DNA from: Zygnema cylindricum
Lineage: Eukaryota > Streptophyta > Zygnematophyceae > Zygnematales > Zygnemataceae
Direction of reading: 5' to 3'
Length of the DNA: 49,566 nt
Assembly (NCBI GenBank): GCA_037447655.1
Contig: JBBHKE010003190.1
Location: 64,001 to 113,566 of the forward strand
In this document: piece after piece, positions 31,579 to 40,760 of the stretch
Layout of the letters: the number at the start of each line of letters is the position of its first letter
How positions within the stretch are numbered: the stretch's first letter is position 1
Notes under the pieces: model-generated
Told to the model about the DNA's origin: nothing
The model's database searches: none
Seen by the model: only the letters and a program-made list of their open reading frames with translations
Translations under genes and position numbers: made by a program

Positions 31579-32340
31579 TCACTTTGAGAAAAAATTTGAT
31601 GCCTCCATCCAAAAAGCTTCTACATCTACTACCTTTCTTTCCGTATAGCGTAATTTGAACTGTCCCAGTTCATACATATATTCTAGAGGAATTTTCGAGC
31701 TTTTAGGACCGTAAGCTTGAGCTAAAGTACAATGTAACCAACCTTTTACAGGAAGTTGGGAAGGAACAAAATTTCCTTGAAGCCCTAATCCTTAAACTTC
31801 TCCAAAATATAACTGGTCATAGTCCGTAGCAACAAATCCACCTGCTCCATCCCTACCAAAAACGGATCAAAATTTTCTTTTCCTCCCACACTAATTGCGT
31901 TAACTTGGTGAATTTGTCTTATTTGGTTAACGAAAATTGCACAATTGGAATAACAAAGACAATTACTCATTAAAAGGATATGTTTTGAGTGGTTCTTTTG
32001 GCAGGGACAAACCATCTGGGTTGTCTTTGAACCAATAACTCAAGTAAAATAGCGAAAAATATGGTTCGGTGTTGTTATTTTGGGTAATGTCCACTAAAGG
32101 ATAAAAGAATTCGGAAGATTTGTTAAACGGTTTGTAATTTTTATCAGCATAATATTCTTGTCTATAATCGTAAAACGAATCTGTAAAAGATTTTAACGAG
32201 AAGCTATTTTGTAAGCTTCTTGGGAAAATCTGTTTTCATTTAATAGCAGTAAAAATCTGGGATGTTTTTTTGAAAAAACGAGTTACCTGCACCCTGGACG
32301 AGTCCTCCAGGATTTTCGCTGACGTCGATTATAAGTCAGG
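31579..32340 (-). pseudogene. X-family protein remnant, copy 2
   Basis: The best-preserved X copy, read on the minus strand. The first block reads SFTDSFYDYRQEYYADKNY, NKSSEFFYPLVDITQNN, EPYFSLFYLSYWFKDNPDG and LPKEPLKTYPFNE, then a stop. The second, in another frame, is NCLCYSNCAIFVNQIRQIHQ, VNAISVGGKENFDPF. The third, shifted again, is GAGGFVATDYDQLYFGEV, stop, LGLQGNFVPSQLPVKGWLH, LAQAYGPKSSKIPLEYMYEL, QFKLRYTERKVVDVEAFW, EASNFFSK and a TGA ending at 31579. An upstream GCAG/GTAACT at about 32288 could be a splice donor, and TTCCGCAG near 31368 an acceptor. The function is unknown. Stops and frameshifts make it a pseudogene or, in part, a spliced gene. Confidence 0.55.
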
Positions 32341-32469
32341 TGCGATGCTCCAGAAGACATTTAGAAAAGAAAAGAAAATAAAGATGAATAGCATTGCCAA
32401 TGACACTAATGTACAAAAGGAAAAAATAGGATGATGTAACGTAAAGAAAGGCAAAAAGTAACAAAAACT

Positions 32470-32585
32470 CAACATCAAAGAGAGAGACAAGAGGGTGTGA
32501 GAGAGAGGGAGAGGAGAGAGAGGGGGAAAGGGGGATGGAGAGGGAGAGGGAGAGGAAAAGGGAGAGGAAGAGGGAGAGGGAGAGA
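32470..32585. repeat. GA-rich tract
   Basis: AGAGAGAGAC...GGGAGAGGGAGAG on the plus strand. It marks the point where X copy 2 and copy 3 stop matching. Confidence 0.85.
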
Positions 32586-32790
32586 ACACTTCAAAACGAA
32601 ATTAGAAAGCAAGATAGAGTTCGGCAAAATTGTTCGAGAGCTAAACTAAATTCAAGAAATATTTGAGGAAAGTCTATAATATAACCTTTCGGACTGGTGG
32701 GGCGATCTACAATATTGTACAACTTGTACAGAATACACTGGAATTTGACTCCTAAAATTCGTTTTCGGCTTTGTATTTGAATAGTGACAC

Positions 32791-32895
32791 GAGAGGTTTA
32801 GGACGGTTAGAGAAATGAGGTACATAATTGTTCCTACTATTGAGGATGCAGCTTATATGTTAAAAAAGACTTCCATGGGTGATGTCTTTGTCTAA
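32791..32895 (+). pseudogene. Copia RNase H C-terminus fragment (family D)
   Basis: The frame EMRYIIVPTIEDAAYMLKKT, then GDVFV and a TAA, aligns with the other family D copy (HVSTLKEATDMLTEAV, then DVLFQ), followed in both by sequence reading LGLF. A G-rich tract and an LTR-like start follow, in the order expected. Short and decayed. Confidence 0.6.
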
Positions 32896-32953
32896 GGAAG
32901 AATGTAGTTAGGACTATTTGACTCTGATTAGTAGTTAGAGTAGATTCCCACAT

Positions 32954-33110
32954 TGAGGGGGGGATTTACAATGTGGGGACTCTACATCAATGTTGACGTC
33001 GATGTTGTAATGTTAGTTTGTAATCAGTGTGGTTAAGTTTTTCCCGAGAAAAATGTAACATTTCTGAAAAATAGAAAGGTTGATATTGAATTAAACAAAT
33101 CACCTGAAAG
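32954..33110 (+). mobile_element. Polypurine tract and LTR start, family D copy
   Basis: TGAGGGGGGGA followed by TTTACAATGTGGGGACTC. The better copy at 35931-35965 has GAGTGGGGGAATGTTAGATACAATGTGAAAC. The TGTTAGA start is reduced here. Right border not located; TTTCTGAAAAATAGAAA and similar AT-rich sequence follows. Confidence 0.5.
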
Positions 33111-33172
33111 TAGTCATTTTTATCTATTCTTTCGTTGTTTGTTTTAATTGTTTTCTGTGTTTATTTCTCTCC

Positions 33173-33256
33173 GGTCATTTTTCTCAATTAATTTTTCTAA
33201 GTTCATTTTTCCAAATTCATTTTTCCAGATTCGTTTTCCCAAATCCATTTTCCCAA
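33173..33256. repeat. Six tandem 14-bp units
   Basis: Exact 14-base spacing: GGTCATTTTTCTCA, ATTAATTTTTCTAA, GTTCATTTTTCCAA, ATTCATTTTTCCAG, ATTCGTTTTCCCAA, ATCCATTTTCCCAA. Neighbouring units differ by only a few bases each, and similarity falls with distance along the array. Confidence 0.92.
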
Positions 33257-33504
33257 ATCGATATGCCATTTTTTACTCAAACAAAGTATATTTTGCTTGT
33301 TCGTTTCCTATGTGATGGCACACAATAACGAATGGGATTCCCAAAAGTACGGTAGGCTAAAAAAATTGGAGGAACCAAAGTTTCATTGGCCATTCAATTC
33401 ATCACAGACTTCTAAAAGGCTAAAAAACAATCTATGAAAGAACATTGTTTTTTCCTTTTTTTAATATCTTTTATGTGCATTTTTGGTTCCAATGAACAGT
33501 TGAA

Positions 33505-33680
33505 GAAGGAGAGAGAGAGGGAGAGAACAAGAGAGACAAAGAGGGAGAGAGAGAGAAAGAAAGAGAAAGAGAGAAAGTGTGAGAGAGATAGAGACACACA
33601 GAGAGAGAGGGAGGGAGAAGGGGAAGAGAGAGAGAGAAAGAGAGGGAAGGGAAATGGAAAAAGAGAGAGAAAAGGAGATA
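33505..33680. repeat. GA-rich tract
   Basis: GAGAGAGAGGGAGAGAACAA and similar, purine only for most of its length. The open frames on both strands here (33434-33728) are compositional. Confidence 0.9.
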
Positions 33681-33689
33681 GATGACATG

Positions 33690-35078
33690 AAAAGAACAGT
33701 TGGTTGTATTGTTACCTTTGTTTTTCACTTTAATTGTTGTTTTTTAGAGTTTATTATCTTTTGCAAGGTTTTGCTGGAAAAATACAAGTTTTTTTTTTGA
33801 CCACGGAGCCTATATATAAAAAATGATTTATCCAGTTCTACAAGGTAGTTTTTTTATTTGCTTCATATTTGGACTTACCAATAGTTATTGCAAAATAATG
33901 GGGAGAGGAGTGGGATAGGAAGAGGGAGAGGGAAAATCACTATTGGTTTGATACCCGGTTTTTTTTTTTTACTCAAGTGTTATTAATACTACATTGCCAT
34001 CGTTATTTGTTTTAAAAACTTGTTATTGTTTATGCGATATTTGAATTAAAAATACCAATTTAATGTAAGAAAACGATAGATTGTTGCTGATGTCTTTAAA
34101 TAGCGTTGCTAACACTATTTTGTGATTTTTGACAAAAAAAAGTCGTGGACGAACTATTATGTTAATGGGATTTTTTGGAAGAACAAACAATGAGTGAAGT
34201 AATACGAACTCCAATGGTGAAAAAACTTGAAATTCCATAAAAAGGGTAGTTACTAATGGTTAATGTTTGTTCAAGCAAAAATTGAGGTTGTTTATTGAAA
34301 GGCGTACCTTTTTGTAACATTTTGTACCTTTATTTTATATATCATTTTTACTAGACTTTTTCCATGTTTCTCCAAAATTTTAAGCGACAACTTTGAAGTA
34401 TGGTTCATTGTTTTTTTGCATTTGTGATGCAATCACTCATTTTATCAAGTTCGTGAGTAATGTCCTTAACGAGGAAAATAGCCACAAACTGGACATGAAC
34501 AATAGGTACCCTTGGAAAAGAACAATAAAATCCACAACAGAGAAGGGATGATAACCTTAAAATTGGCATCGACCATGTGCCTTTATACAGGGTGGATTCA
34601 AATTCGACAAAACCCATGAGAAAATATTAACTGTAATGAATCCTCTAACGCTCTTTTCTATTAACTATCATAGAAACGAATATGATTTTAATACTTCCAG
34701 CGAAGTTCATATAATGATATAATAGGCACATAAAGATCTTAGTGTTACATTCCATCCTAAAAATCTTAAATTTTTTGACGGTATCATTGAATATTTTCAG
34801 CTTTTGAGCATATTCTATGCGTATCGATCAAAATGATGCAGGTATGCAATATTGACCTTGTTGGAACGACCTACTAGAATATTGATCAAATTATTAGTTA
34901 TTAAACCATACCATACGATTAGTGGCAAAGCTTAATCGACAAGAGGCCCAAGTACGAAGATTCCGTTTAATGGCTTCACCATAACTTGTTGCTTGACAAT
35001 ATCAACAGATGACCAAAGTAACCGCCGGCATCTACGTTTCGTCCCGATATGGAAACATATTTTAGGAATCAAACTTAG
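33690..35078. other. Unassigned, upstream of family D RT remnant
   Basis: AT-rich with a short GA tract at 33900-33932. By position, decayed copia sequence upstream of the RT end at 35079 could extend into the last few hundred bases, but I cannot place motifs there. Confidence 0.35.
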
Positions 35079-35915
35079 TACTGTAGAGAGGACTTGACTA
35101 GATTTGCTATGATAAGCGCGAAATTGTCTCGACACCATTAGATCCCAAAAAACTGTATTGAAAGTGCGAAAAGGAAGTAAATGTAGCTGTCCCATATCGT
35201 GAGGTAGTTGGTAGCTTAATGATTTTGAGTGTTGGCGCGCGTCCAGATGTGTAGTATCAGTATTTGTCGTTATTGCAACGCTATAAAAAAAAATCATTAT
35301 GAGGCACTGAAACCGATATGATCCTACTTGGTTAGTACGGTTGAGTACGGATTGGTGTACAAGTTTGATCGAGACTCTTTAGAGTGTATTGGTTATTGCG
35401 ACGCGGGCTAGGGAGCAGATTAAAGTCCACGTCAGGGTACGCATTTAATTTGCGTGGTGCGGCTGTTTTGTGAAGTTCGCGGTTACAAGCAACGCTCGCC
35501 TTAAGTTCCACAGAGGCGGAATAATAGAAAGTGTTTCACACTTTTAAAGCATTTGTGTTGATCAAAGAAATGCTTGGTGAGCTAAGGTTGGCGGTTAGCT
35601 CAAAGAAATGCTTGGTGAGTTGGGGTTTTTGGTTGGCTCAAAGAATTACTTCGTGAGTTGGGGATCGCGGTCAGCTGTCTTAAAATATTCACTTACAGCA
35701 TGAGTTTGATGGCGTTTGGGAAAAAAACGTTCTTTCACAAGCGGACAAAGCATATCCGAATCTAGTGGCACTTCGTTTGAGATTTCGTGGCAACGAAAGA
35801 GATTGAGTTCTTACACGTTTCGACTTTGAAGGAGGCCACAGATATGTTGACGGAAGCGGTGGTCTATGATGTCTTGTTTCAGGGAAGACCTAAACTAGGT
35901 TTGTTTTCAATTTAA
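35079..35915 (+). pseudogene. Copia RT end and RNase H (family D)
   Basis: Decayed but recognisable: EIVSTPLDPKKLY, then VPYREVVGSLM, LSVGARPDV (about 35185-35250), GLVYKFDRDSLECIGYCDAG (about 35350), then in a shifted frame KSTSGYAFNLRGAAVL, stop, SSRLQATLALSSTEAE. Next is a segment LIKEMLGELRL expanded into three 38-bp units, then MSLMAFGKK, HKRTKHIRI, stop, WHFV, and VSTLKEATDMLTEAV to LGLFSI and a TAA at 35913-35915. Upstream domains are missing or unreadable. The polypurine tract and LTR start follow. The 121-codon minus-strand open frame at 34932-35297 overlaps this remnant in antisense and is likely spurious. Confidence 0.82.
35563..35676. repeat. Three tandem 38-bp units in RNase H
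   Basis: Units at 35563, 35601 and 35639, each CAAAGAAATGCTTGGTGAG-like and ending GGTTAGCT, GGTTGGCT or GGTCAGCT. The unit encodes the conserved K-LLGEL segment of copia RNase H, so a coding motif was triplicated, with frame loss. Confidence 0.92.
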
Positions 35916-35929
35916 GATGTGGTTTCACA

Positions 35930-35941
35930 TGAGTGGGGGAA
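35930..35941 (+). promoter_or_regulatory. Polypurine tract, family D
   Basis: GAGTGGGGGAA directly before TGTTAGATAC, 15 bases after the RNase H stop. Confidence 0.75.
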
Positions 35942-36260
35942 TGTTAGATACAATGTGAAACGGAGTCTCAATTCTCTTGAGCGCCGTAACATATTTAGAT
36001 AGTTTGCGTGTATGTTTGCTTTGTGTTGCATGGTAGTTTAGTTATAGTTTTGTTTGGTTTTTATTTACATGTGTAGTACTTTGTATTTGTACGGCGGTTC
36101 ATGTTTTGTTTGGTACCGCGTACTTTATGTTTGTTTTGTAGGTACAATTGTTTAATTGGTTCGCTCGAGTACTTTTGTACGACGTCTGATTATTTAGTAC
36201 TTGTTTGTTTCATGTGAGAGTATTTAGGACTTAGTTGTTTTACGTGAGAGTTAATCTTTT
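35942..36260 (+). mobile_element. 3-prime LTR start, family D
   Basis: Begins TGTTAGATACAATGTG. TTTATTTACATGTG- and GTACTTTGTATTTGTACGG-type motifs follow. GTGAGAGTATTTAGGACTTA and GTGAGAGTTAATC near the end form a short repeat. The right border is not found. Confidence 0.6.
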
Positions 36261-36265
36261 GTAAA

Positions 36266-36496
36266 ATGGGAAAATTTCCCGTGAAATATATTTGGCTTTT
36301 GCTGGATTGCTCTCTTCTTCTTATCTTTGCTTCCGCATTTTATTATGTCTTTCCTTCTATCATTTTGTGTATCGATCCTAAAAACTCGAAAAAAATGCCA
36401 CTAGATTATTCACCAACGGACGTTGAATTTAATGTATCGAGGTGGCTGTCCAATGTGCTTCACAGAATTCAACGCACTCCACCGACGCTTGTCTAG
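36266..36496 (+). CDS. Possible small membrane-anchored protein, unrecognised
   Basis: A 76-codon open frame from an ATG: MGKFPVKYIWLLLDCSLLLI and a hydrophobic stretch of about 28 residues (positions 8-36) ending near SIILCI, then a polar tail with SPTDVEFNVSRWL and RIQRTPP. The layout resembles a signal anchor, but there is no homologue I can name, no second copy, and it lies within or just after an LTR. It may be chance. Confidence 0.15.
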   Translation: MGKFPVKYIWLLLDCSLLLIFASAFYYVFPSIILCIDPKNSKKMPLDYSPTDVEFNVSRWLSNVLHRIQRTPPTLV

Positions 36497-37017
36497 TTCA
36501 AAACAACATTTCAATCTCAATAGTAAATGGTCAATTGTTATTAGCGTTTAAAAAAATTAATTAGCATTATTATCGCTAATTTGAGTTTTTTAAGATTCTG
36601 AAAACAAAATATACTCTAATCGATCCATAACGTAGATTTGGGTACAACGGATTTGCCATTAAGATCTTTATAGTAAAATGGGTAAAAGTACAAAATCTGA
36701 CAAATTTAACACCGTCGCTATCTTTTACTCTAATTTATTCCTTACTATAATTTGGGTTTTCTACCATAAAATTAATACGCGATCAATATCTTTACACTAA
36801 AATGGGTACGATTTCATTCCACCATTTGTTTTGAATGCAGTTTTGCGTGCGATCGCAATTATTTTAATCCATGTTCCGTATTTTTTTACTTAACAAAGTT
36901 CCATTTTGTATGGACTGACATGTCCGTACACCACACGATTCACAAAGATCAAAAATTAGAATCATTAACGCTAATTTACCAAAACTTAATTGATGTTAAA
37001 AAAAATAATAGTGTTAT
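36497..37017. other. Unassigned, related to repeat R surroundings
   Basis: ACGCTAATTT and TAGCGTT-like motifs recur (36541, 36577, 36967), as they do around repeat R copy 1 at 13370-13660, so this may be part of the same element. No coding motif seen. Confidence 0.35.
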
Positions 37018-37354
37018 TAATTCTATTTCAGGTTTTGGGGTCAAAAATTGGGGGCGCCGATATAGGGATCATAACGGTAATAATGATTGGTGGTGTACTT
37101 GCAAGGTATAAAAAGATTATCTTCACGACCTCCCAGTGAATCTTGTTACACGCTTGATAAAATGGGCTCATGACAAAATAACGACTGAAATATTCAGACA
37201 CGTGGCCACACTTAAATACCTCAAACTAGAATCAAAACCAAATCAAAGCAAGACCGCACACTAGACGTAAAGACAAAAAGGCAGCCGCGCGACAAACACG
37301 CGACAACCGATTACAACTTCAAATTTAGCCTCAACAAGTATCAAATGCACCAAA
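37018..37354 (+). repeat. Dispersed repeat R, copy 2
   Basis: The 3-prime 280 bp (from ATAACGGTAATAATGATTGG at 37071) match 47586-47873 at about 85 percent by eye. Shared blocks are AAAGATTATCTTCACG, ACACGCTTGATAAAAT, AGCAAGACCGCACACT, CGCGCGACAAACACGCGAC and CAACAAGTATCAAATGCACC. The 5-prime part, with GGGGGCGCCG, matches copy 1 at 13427-13566. Type unknown (LTR end or non-autonomous element). Confidence 0.75.
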
Positions 37355-37469
37355 ACAACCGTATACGCAAACTGCTTTTCCTTGAAATCCTTTTGGCTGG
37401 ATCCGTTTACCTCCAAAAGTTCATTTTTTTGTCATCATGGAATGTCAGCATGTTTCTCAGTATTTTTTC

Positions 37470-38360
37470 GGTTTGAGGAAAAGCTCCTCGAGTTTTTCTT
37501 CTGTTTTGGCTCCCTTTTCTTCTTCAGTTTCATGAAGCTTAGTTAGGAAATATTTTTTATTTCCTCCATCACGTGAGGATCCTTGTCCATCCTTAATCAA
37601 CAATCTTGAGAGTATGACACAATGTGCGATATAGTTTGATAGTTTTTTTCAGAACTGACCTAATCTACCTCGTAAAACTCCTCTCCCCTATCTGTTAAAT
37701 CTTCCACCCCGTTGTCCTCTTCCCCCAAAATTTTGATCCCCCCTTATCTTTTTCCTTCCCCCTTTGCGCTCTTCCCCCAAAATTTTGATAGCCCCTTATC
37801 TTCTTCCCCTGATTGTTTGAAAAGGATTCTTTCCTTTTTGCTTACCACGCTTCCGCCAATCAGATTTTGTTGTTAGAAGTTTCACACTGAAACTTCCTCT
37901 CCTTAGATCTATGGTGTTTTCCTTCACCGATATCATTCCTGCTGTGCATCCCAATTCCCTAATTATCAAGATGCACATGCCCAACGTTTTCTGCCACAAC
38001 GTCATTTCACTTTCCCACGAGTAAAAAAGACTCTTTTTATTACAAAGTATAACTCTGAACCTTCCGTAACTACCTTTCTCAGCTTTGAAATAAACTTTAT
38101 CATCAAAGCTAGCGGAAAATACTCCTTTCCTAGTTCTAGTTACACATTATTTTTCATCTAAAACAGTTGTAGACACTAGATTCTTGCTAAGTTGAGGAAT
38201 GTAAAGCACGTTCGAGAGTGTTAGAATTGAGACCTTTCCATCAACTAGAACCTTCAAGTCAACTGATCTAACAAGACTTATAGTTCTACCCTACCATCTT
38301 TGTACTCTATTTCAACTGTTTGAATTTTCCTCATTTTAGTGAACCACCTTTTATCCTTGC
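37470..38360 (-). pseudogene. Scrambled family-A-like copia fragments
   Basis: On the minus strand the first block is protease C-terminal sequence (FTKMRKIQTVEIEYKDGRV, then VLYIPQLS-like and FYSWESE), followed by a degraded pre-integrase motif (MTLWQKTLGM where A1 has WHKRLGHM). Downstream of that comes gag sequence (MISVKENTIDLRRG, KSDWRKRGKQKGKNPF; A1 has MILVRENTIEIRTGG and LTDWRNK). Last is a gag linker (TKLHETEEEKGAKTEEKLEE, similar to TQVHEAESEDEDDELFLDE). Gag pieces thus lie downstream of protease and pre-integrase, the reverse of the normal order. The zinc knuckle and the rest of integrase are missing. Confidence 0.7.
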
Positions 38361-38361
38361 G

Positions 38362-39510
38362 CAAACTTCCCTGTATTACGTAAATCTGCGGTCGAAAACA
38401 TAGAAATGTAAACTAAATGACAACAATTTGGGATTTTGGAGATCAGATGTTAATGATACCTCATCAAATTTTCTTTTATAAACAAACAATATGTTTGATA
38501 TAGATGTGACTATTAAAATCATTATAATCTCACAAAAGTCCCTTTCCTCTCTTAATTCTCCCTCGCAAATATCTCCCACTGTTTTCTCTTAAATATCTTT
38601 CACTTTGAGAAAATAATTGATTCCTCCATCCAAAGAGTTTCTACATCTACTACCGTTTTTTATGTATAGCGTAGTTTAAACTGTCCCAGTTCATACATAT
38701 ATTATAGTGGAATTTTTTAGCTTTTAGGATCGTAAGCTTGTGCTAAAGTAAAATGTAACCAACCTTTTTTTGGAAGTTGGGAAAGAACAAAATTTCCTTG
38801 AAGCCCTAATCCTTAAACTTCTCCAAAATAAAACTGGTCATAGTCCGTAGCAACAAATCCAGCTGCTCCATCCCTACCAATAACGGATCAGATTTTCTTT
38901 TCCTCCCACACTAATTCCGTTAACTTGGTGCATTTGTCACATTTGGTTAACGAAAATTGCACAAGTGGAATAAAAAAGACCATTAGTGATTAAAAGGATG
39001 TGTTTTGAGTGGTTATTTTGGCAGGGACAAGCCATCTGGGTTGTCTTTGAACCAATTACAAAAAAGCAAAAAATAAGGTTTGTTGTTGTTATTTTGAGTA
39101 ATGTTCACTAAAGGATGAAAAAAATCGGAAGATTTTTTAAACGGTTTGTTATTTTTATAAACCTAATATTTTTGTCTATAATCGTAAAACGAATCTGTAA
39201 AAGATTTCGACCGAGAAGCTTTTTTGTAAGCTTTTTGGGAAAATCTGTTTGCATTGAATTGCAGCGGAAATCTGGGATGAAACCTATTTACCCGCACCCT
39301 GGGCGAGTCCTCCAGGATTGTCGCTGACGTCGATTTTAAGTCAGGCGCGATGCTTCAGATGACCTTTAGAAAACAATAACAAAAATAGATGGAAAATATT
39401 GCATATGACACTAATGTACTAAAAGAAAAAACAAGATAATGTAACGTAAAGAAAGGTAGAAAGTATCAAAAAATCAACATCAAGGAGAGAGAGGAGACGG
39501 TGAGAGGGAG
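38362..39510 (-). repeat. Direct repeat unit with X copy 3
   Basis: Matches 31340-32600. From the TATTACGTAAATCTGCGG end the match runs without large gaps to the GA tract at 39480. At its left it abuts the scrambled copia fragment (about 38361), just as copy 2 abuts the inverted arm at the same internal point, so both copies share this border. Confidence 0.78.
38600..39370 (-). pseudogene. X-family protein remnant, copy 3
   Basis: Minus strand. Upstream in-frame sequence reads PRVRVNRFHPRFPLQFN, NRFSQKAYKKASRSKSF, then TDSFYDYRQKY, stop, NNKPFKKSSDFFHPLVNITQ, YFLLFCNWFKDNPDGLSLPK and a stop. Later blocks (VNGISVGGKEN, GAAGFVATDYDQFYFGEV, LGLQGNFVLSQLP, KGWLHFTLAQAYDP) match copy 2 but contain more stops (for example after KS in the YDPKS block), ending at a TGA at 38600. 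The open N-terminal extension here is interrupted in copy 2. Function unknown. Confidence 0.5.
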
Positions 39511-39620
39511 AGGGAGAGGGATTAATTGCGGGATATAGGGAGAGAGGGAAGGGGCAGCGGGAAAAAGGGAGAAAGGGAGAAAAGGAGAGAGGTAGAGAGG
39601 ATGAGAGGGAGAGATATAAT
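39480..39620. repeat. GA-rich tract
   Basis: GAGAGAGAGGAGACGG and similar. It separates X copy 3 from Y copy 2 and matches the position of the tract at 32470. Confidence 0.85.
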
Positions 39621-39635
39621 GAGAGGCTGAATGAT

Positions 39636-39890
39636 TTACCAAACAATTTTGAACGCATGATATAAGTTTTTCCTTAACGAAAACTCAGCTTGTCCAAAAA
39701 CTGTAACTAAGAAAACCGCAATTTTATTATCTTTCAATAAATACACCATATCCACTCTACCGTATACCATATTAAACTTAAAGATGAAACGCATGTACAA
39801 CCGGATGAAGAGAAAAAAACAATAGCAGTAGAAAGAAAAATTAAATTATCGCAGTGAAATACAAGAAATCATAGATTTATTAACAGACAT
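39636..39890 (-). pseudogene. Y open frame, copy 2
   Basis: From the minus-strand ATG at 39890: MSVNKSMISCISLR, a stop, FNFSFYCYCFFLF, RLYMRFIFKFNMVYGRVDM, then LLKDNKIAVFLVTVFGQAEF, LRKNLYHAFKIVW and TAA at 39636. The second half has no partner in copy 1 because that copy is cut at the junction. It reads like protein but has no homologue I know. It lies upstream, on the same strand, of X copy 3, with a GA tract between. Confidence 0.3.
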
Positions 39891-40760
39891 GTATCCAATT
39901 GCATGTAATATAATATTCTCTCACATGGAAACAAGTTTACATCATTGGTAAAATGATCATCAAAATGACAACACGTTGAGAAATACGGGCAAATATGGGC
40001 ACCTTAGGAATGAAAAAGAAAAATCTCTGGGTCACTTTTTGGAGTAGACCTGTGATTTTGCATAATTAGGTACCCAAGTGTCAAATTGAGACACCCGAAA
40101 TAAATGATGAGAAAAAAAAGTAACAAAATCAATATGTTACAAGATAAATGTAGCCTAAGTTACATGGCTTAGGAAATTCCACTAACAATACTAAGCATTT
40201 AAGGATAGCCATGTAAAAGATAACTAACAGATACAAGTTCCCAACCATAATCGACTAGAAAAAAGAGTAAGAGCGAAAAAAAAATGGAGTCAGAAAAAGA
40301 GAGGACAAAAGGGTGGGGATGAGAAAGAGGAGAGAAGGAAAGAGAGAGGAAGAGGGAGAGGAAGGGCTAGGGACAGGGACAAAGAGAGGGAAAAAGAGGT
40401 AGAGAGAATTTAAAGGATATCAATGTAAATGATAACTACCAAAAAAAAGGTTTCCAACAATAATAGACCAGAAAAAAGGGTGAAAGAGATAGAAAATAAT
40501 GAAGTCCAAAAAGGAGAGGAGATAGGGACAAGGAGGAAAAAGGAGAGAGAACGAGAAAAAAGAGAGAGAAGGGAGGGAGAGGGAGAGGGAGAGAGAGAAG
40601 GAGAAATTGAGGGTAAGGATATGGATAGGGAAAAGGAGTTGGAACGGGGGAGAAGAGCGGGAGACGGGAAAAAGGGAGAGGGAGAGTGGGGAGTGGAAGG
40701 GAGGGATTAAGGAGTTAGTGGGGTAGAGGCGTAGAGGGCTAGAGAGATAGAGGGAGAGGG
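39740..40760 (-). repeat. Right arm of large inverted repeat
   Basis: Reverse complement of 29930-31326 over about 1 kb, with some internal deletions. Landmarks on the plus strand: CGCATGTACAACCGGATG, TTGCATAATTAGGTACCCAAGTG, GACACCCGAAATAAATGATGAG, GATAACTAACAGATACAAG and AATAATAGACCAGAAAAAAGGGTG. It carries the same two ~110-bp modules as the left arm (40200-40310 and 40410-40520). Confidence 0.75.

Larger units (their letters stand above)
31340..32600 (-). repeat. Direct repeat unit with X copy 2
   Basis: Matches 38362-39510 in the same orientation over about 1.2 kb, from TATTACGTAAATCTGCGG on the plus strand to a GA tract. Similarity is about 85-90 percent by eye. The right end breaks within the GA tract (about 32470-32585): beyond it copy 2 and copy 3 differ. 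The left end joins the inverted arm at about 31330. Confidence 0.75.

Noticed and set aside
31860-31880. Programmed frameshift between the SVGGK and GAGG blocks of the X family
   Set aside because: Copy 1 needs a shift of opposite sign from copies 2 and 3, so independent decay or an intron is more likely than a conserved signal.
34932-35297. 121-codon minus-strand open frame
   Set aside because: It overlaps, on the opposite strand, recognisable copia RT/RNase H sequence (VPYREVVGSLM) and shows no motif of its own.
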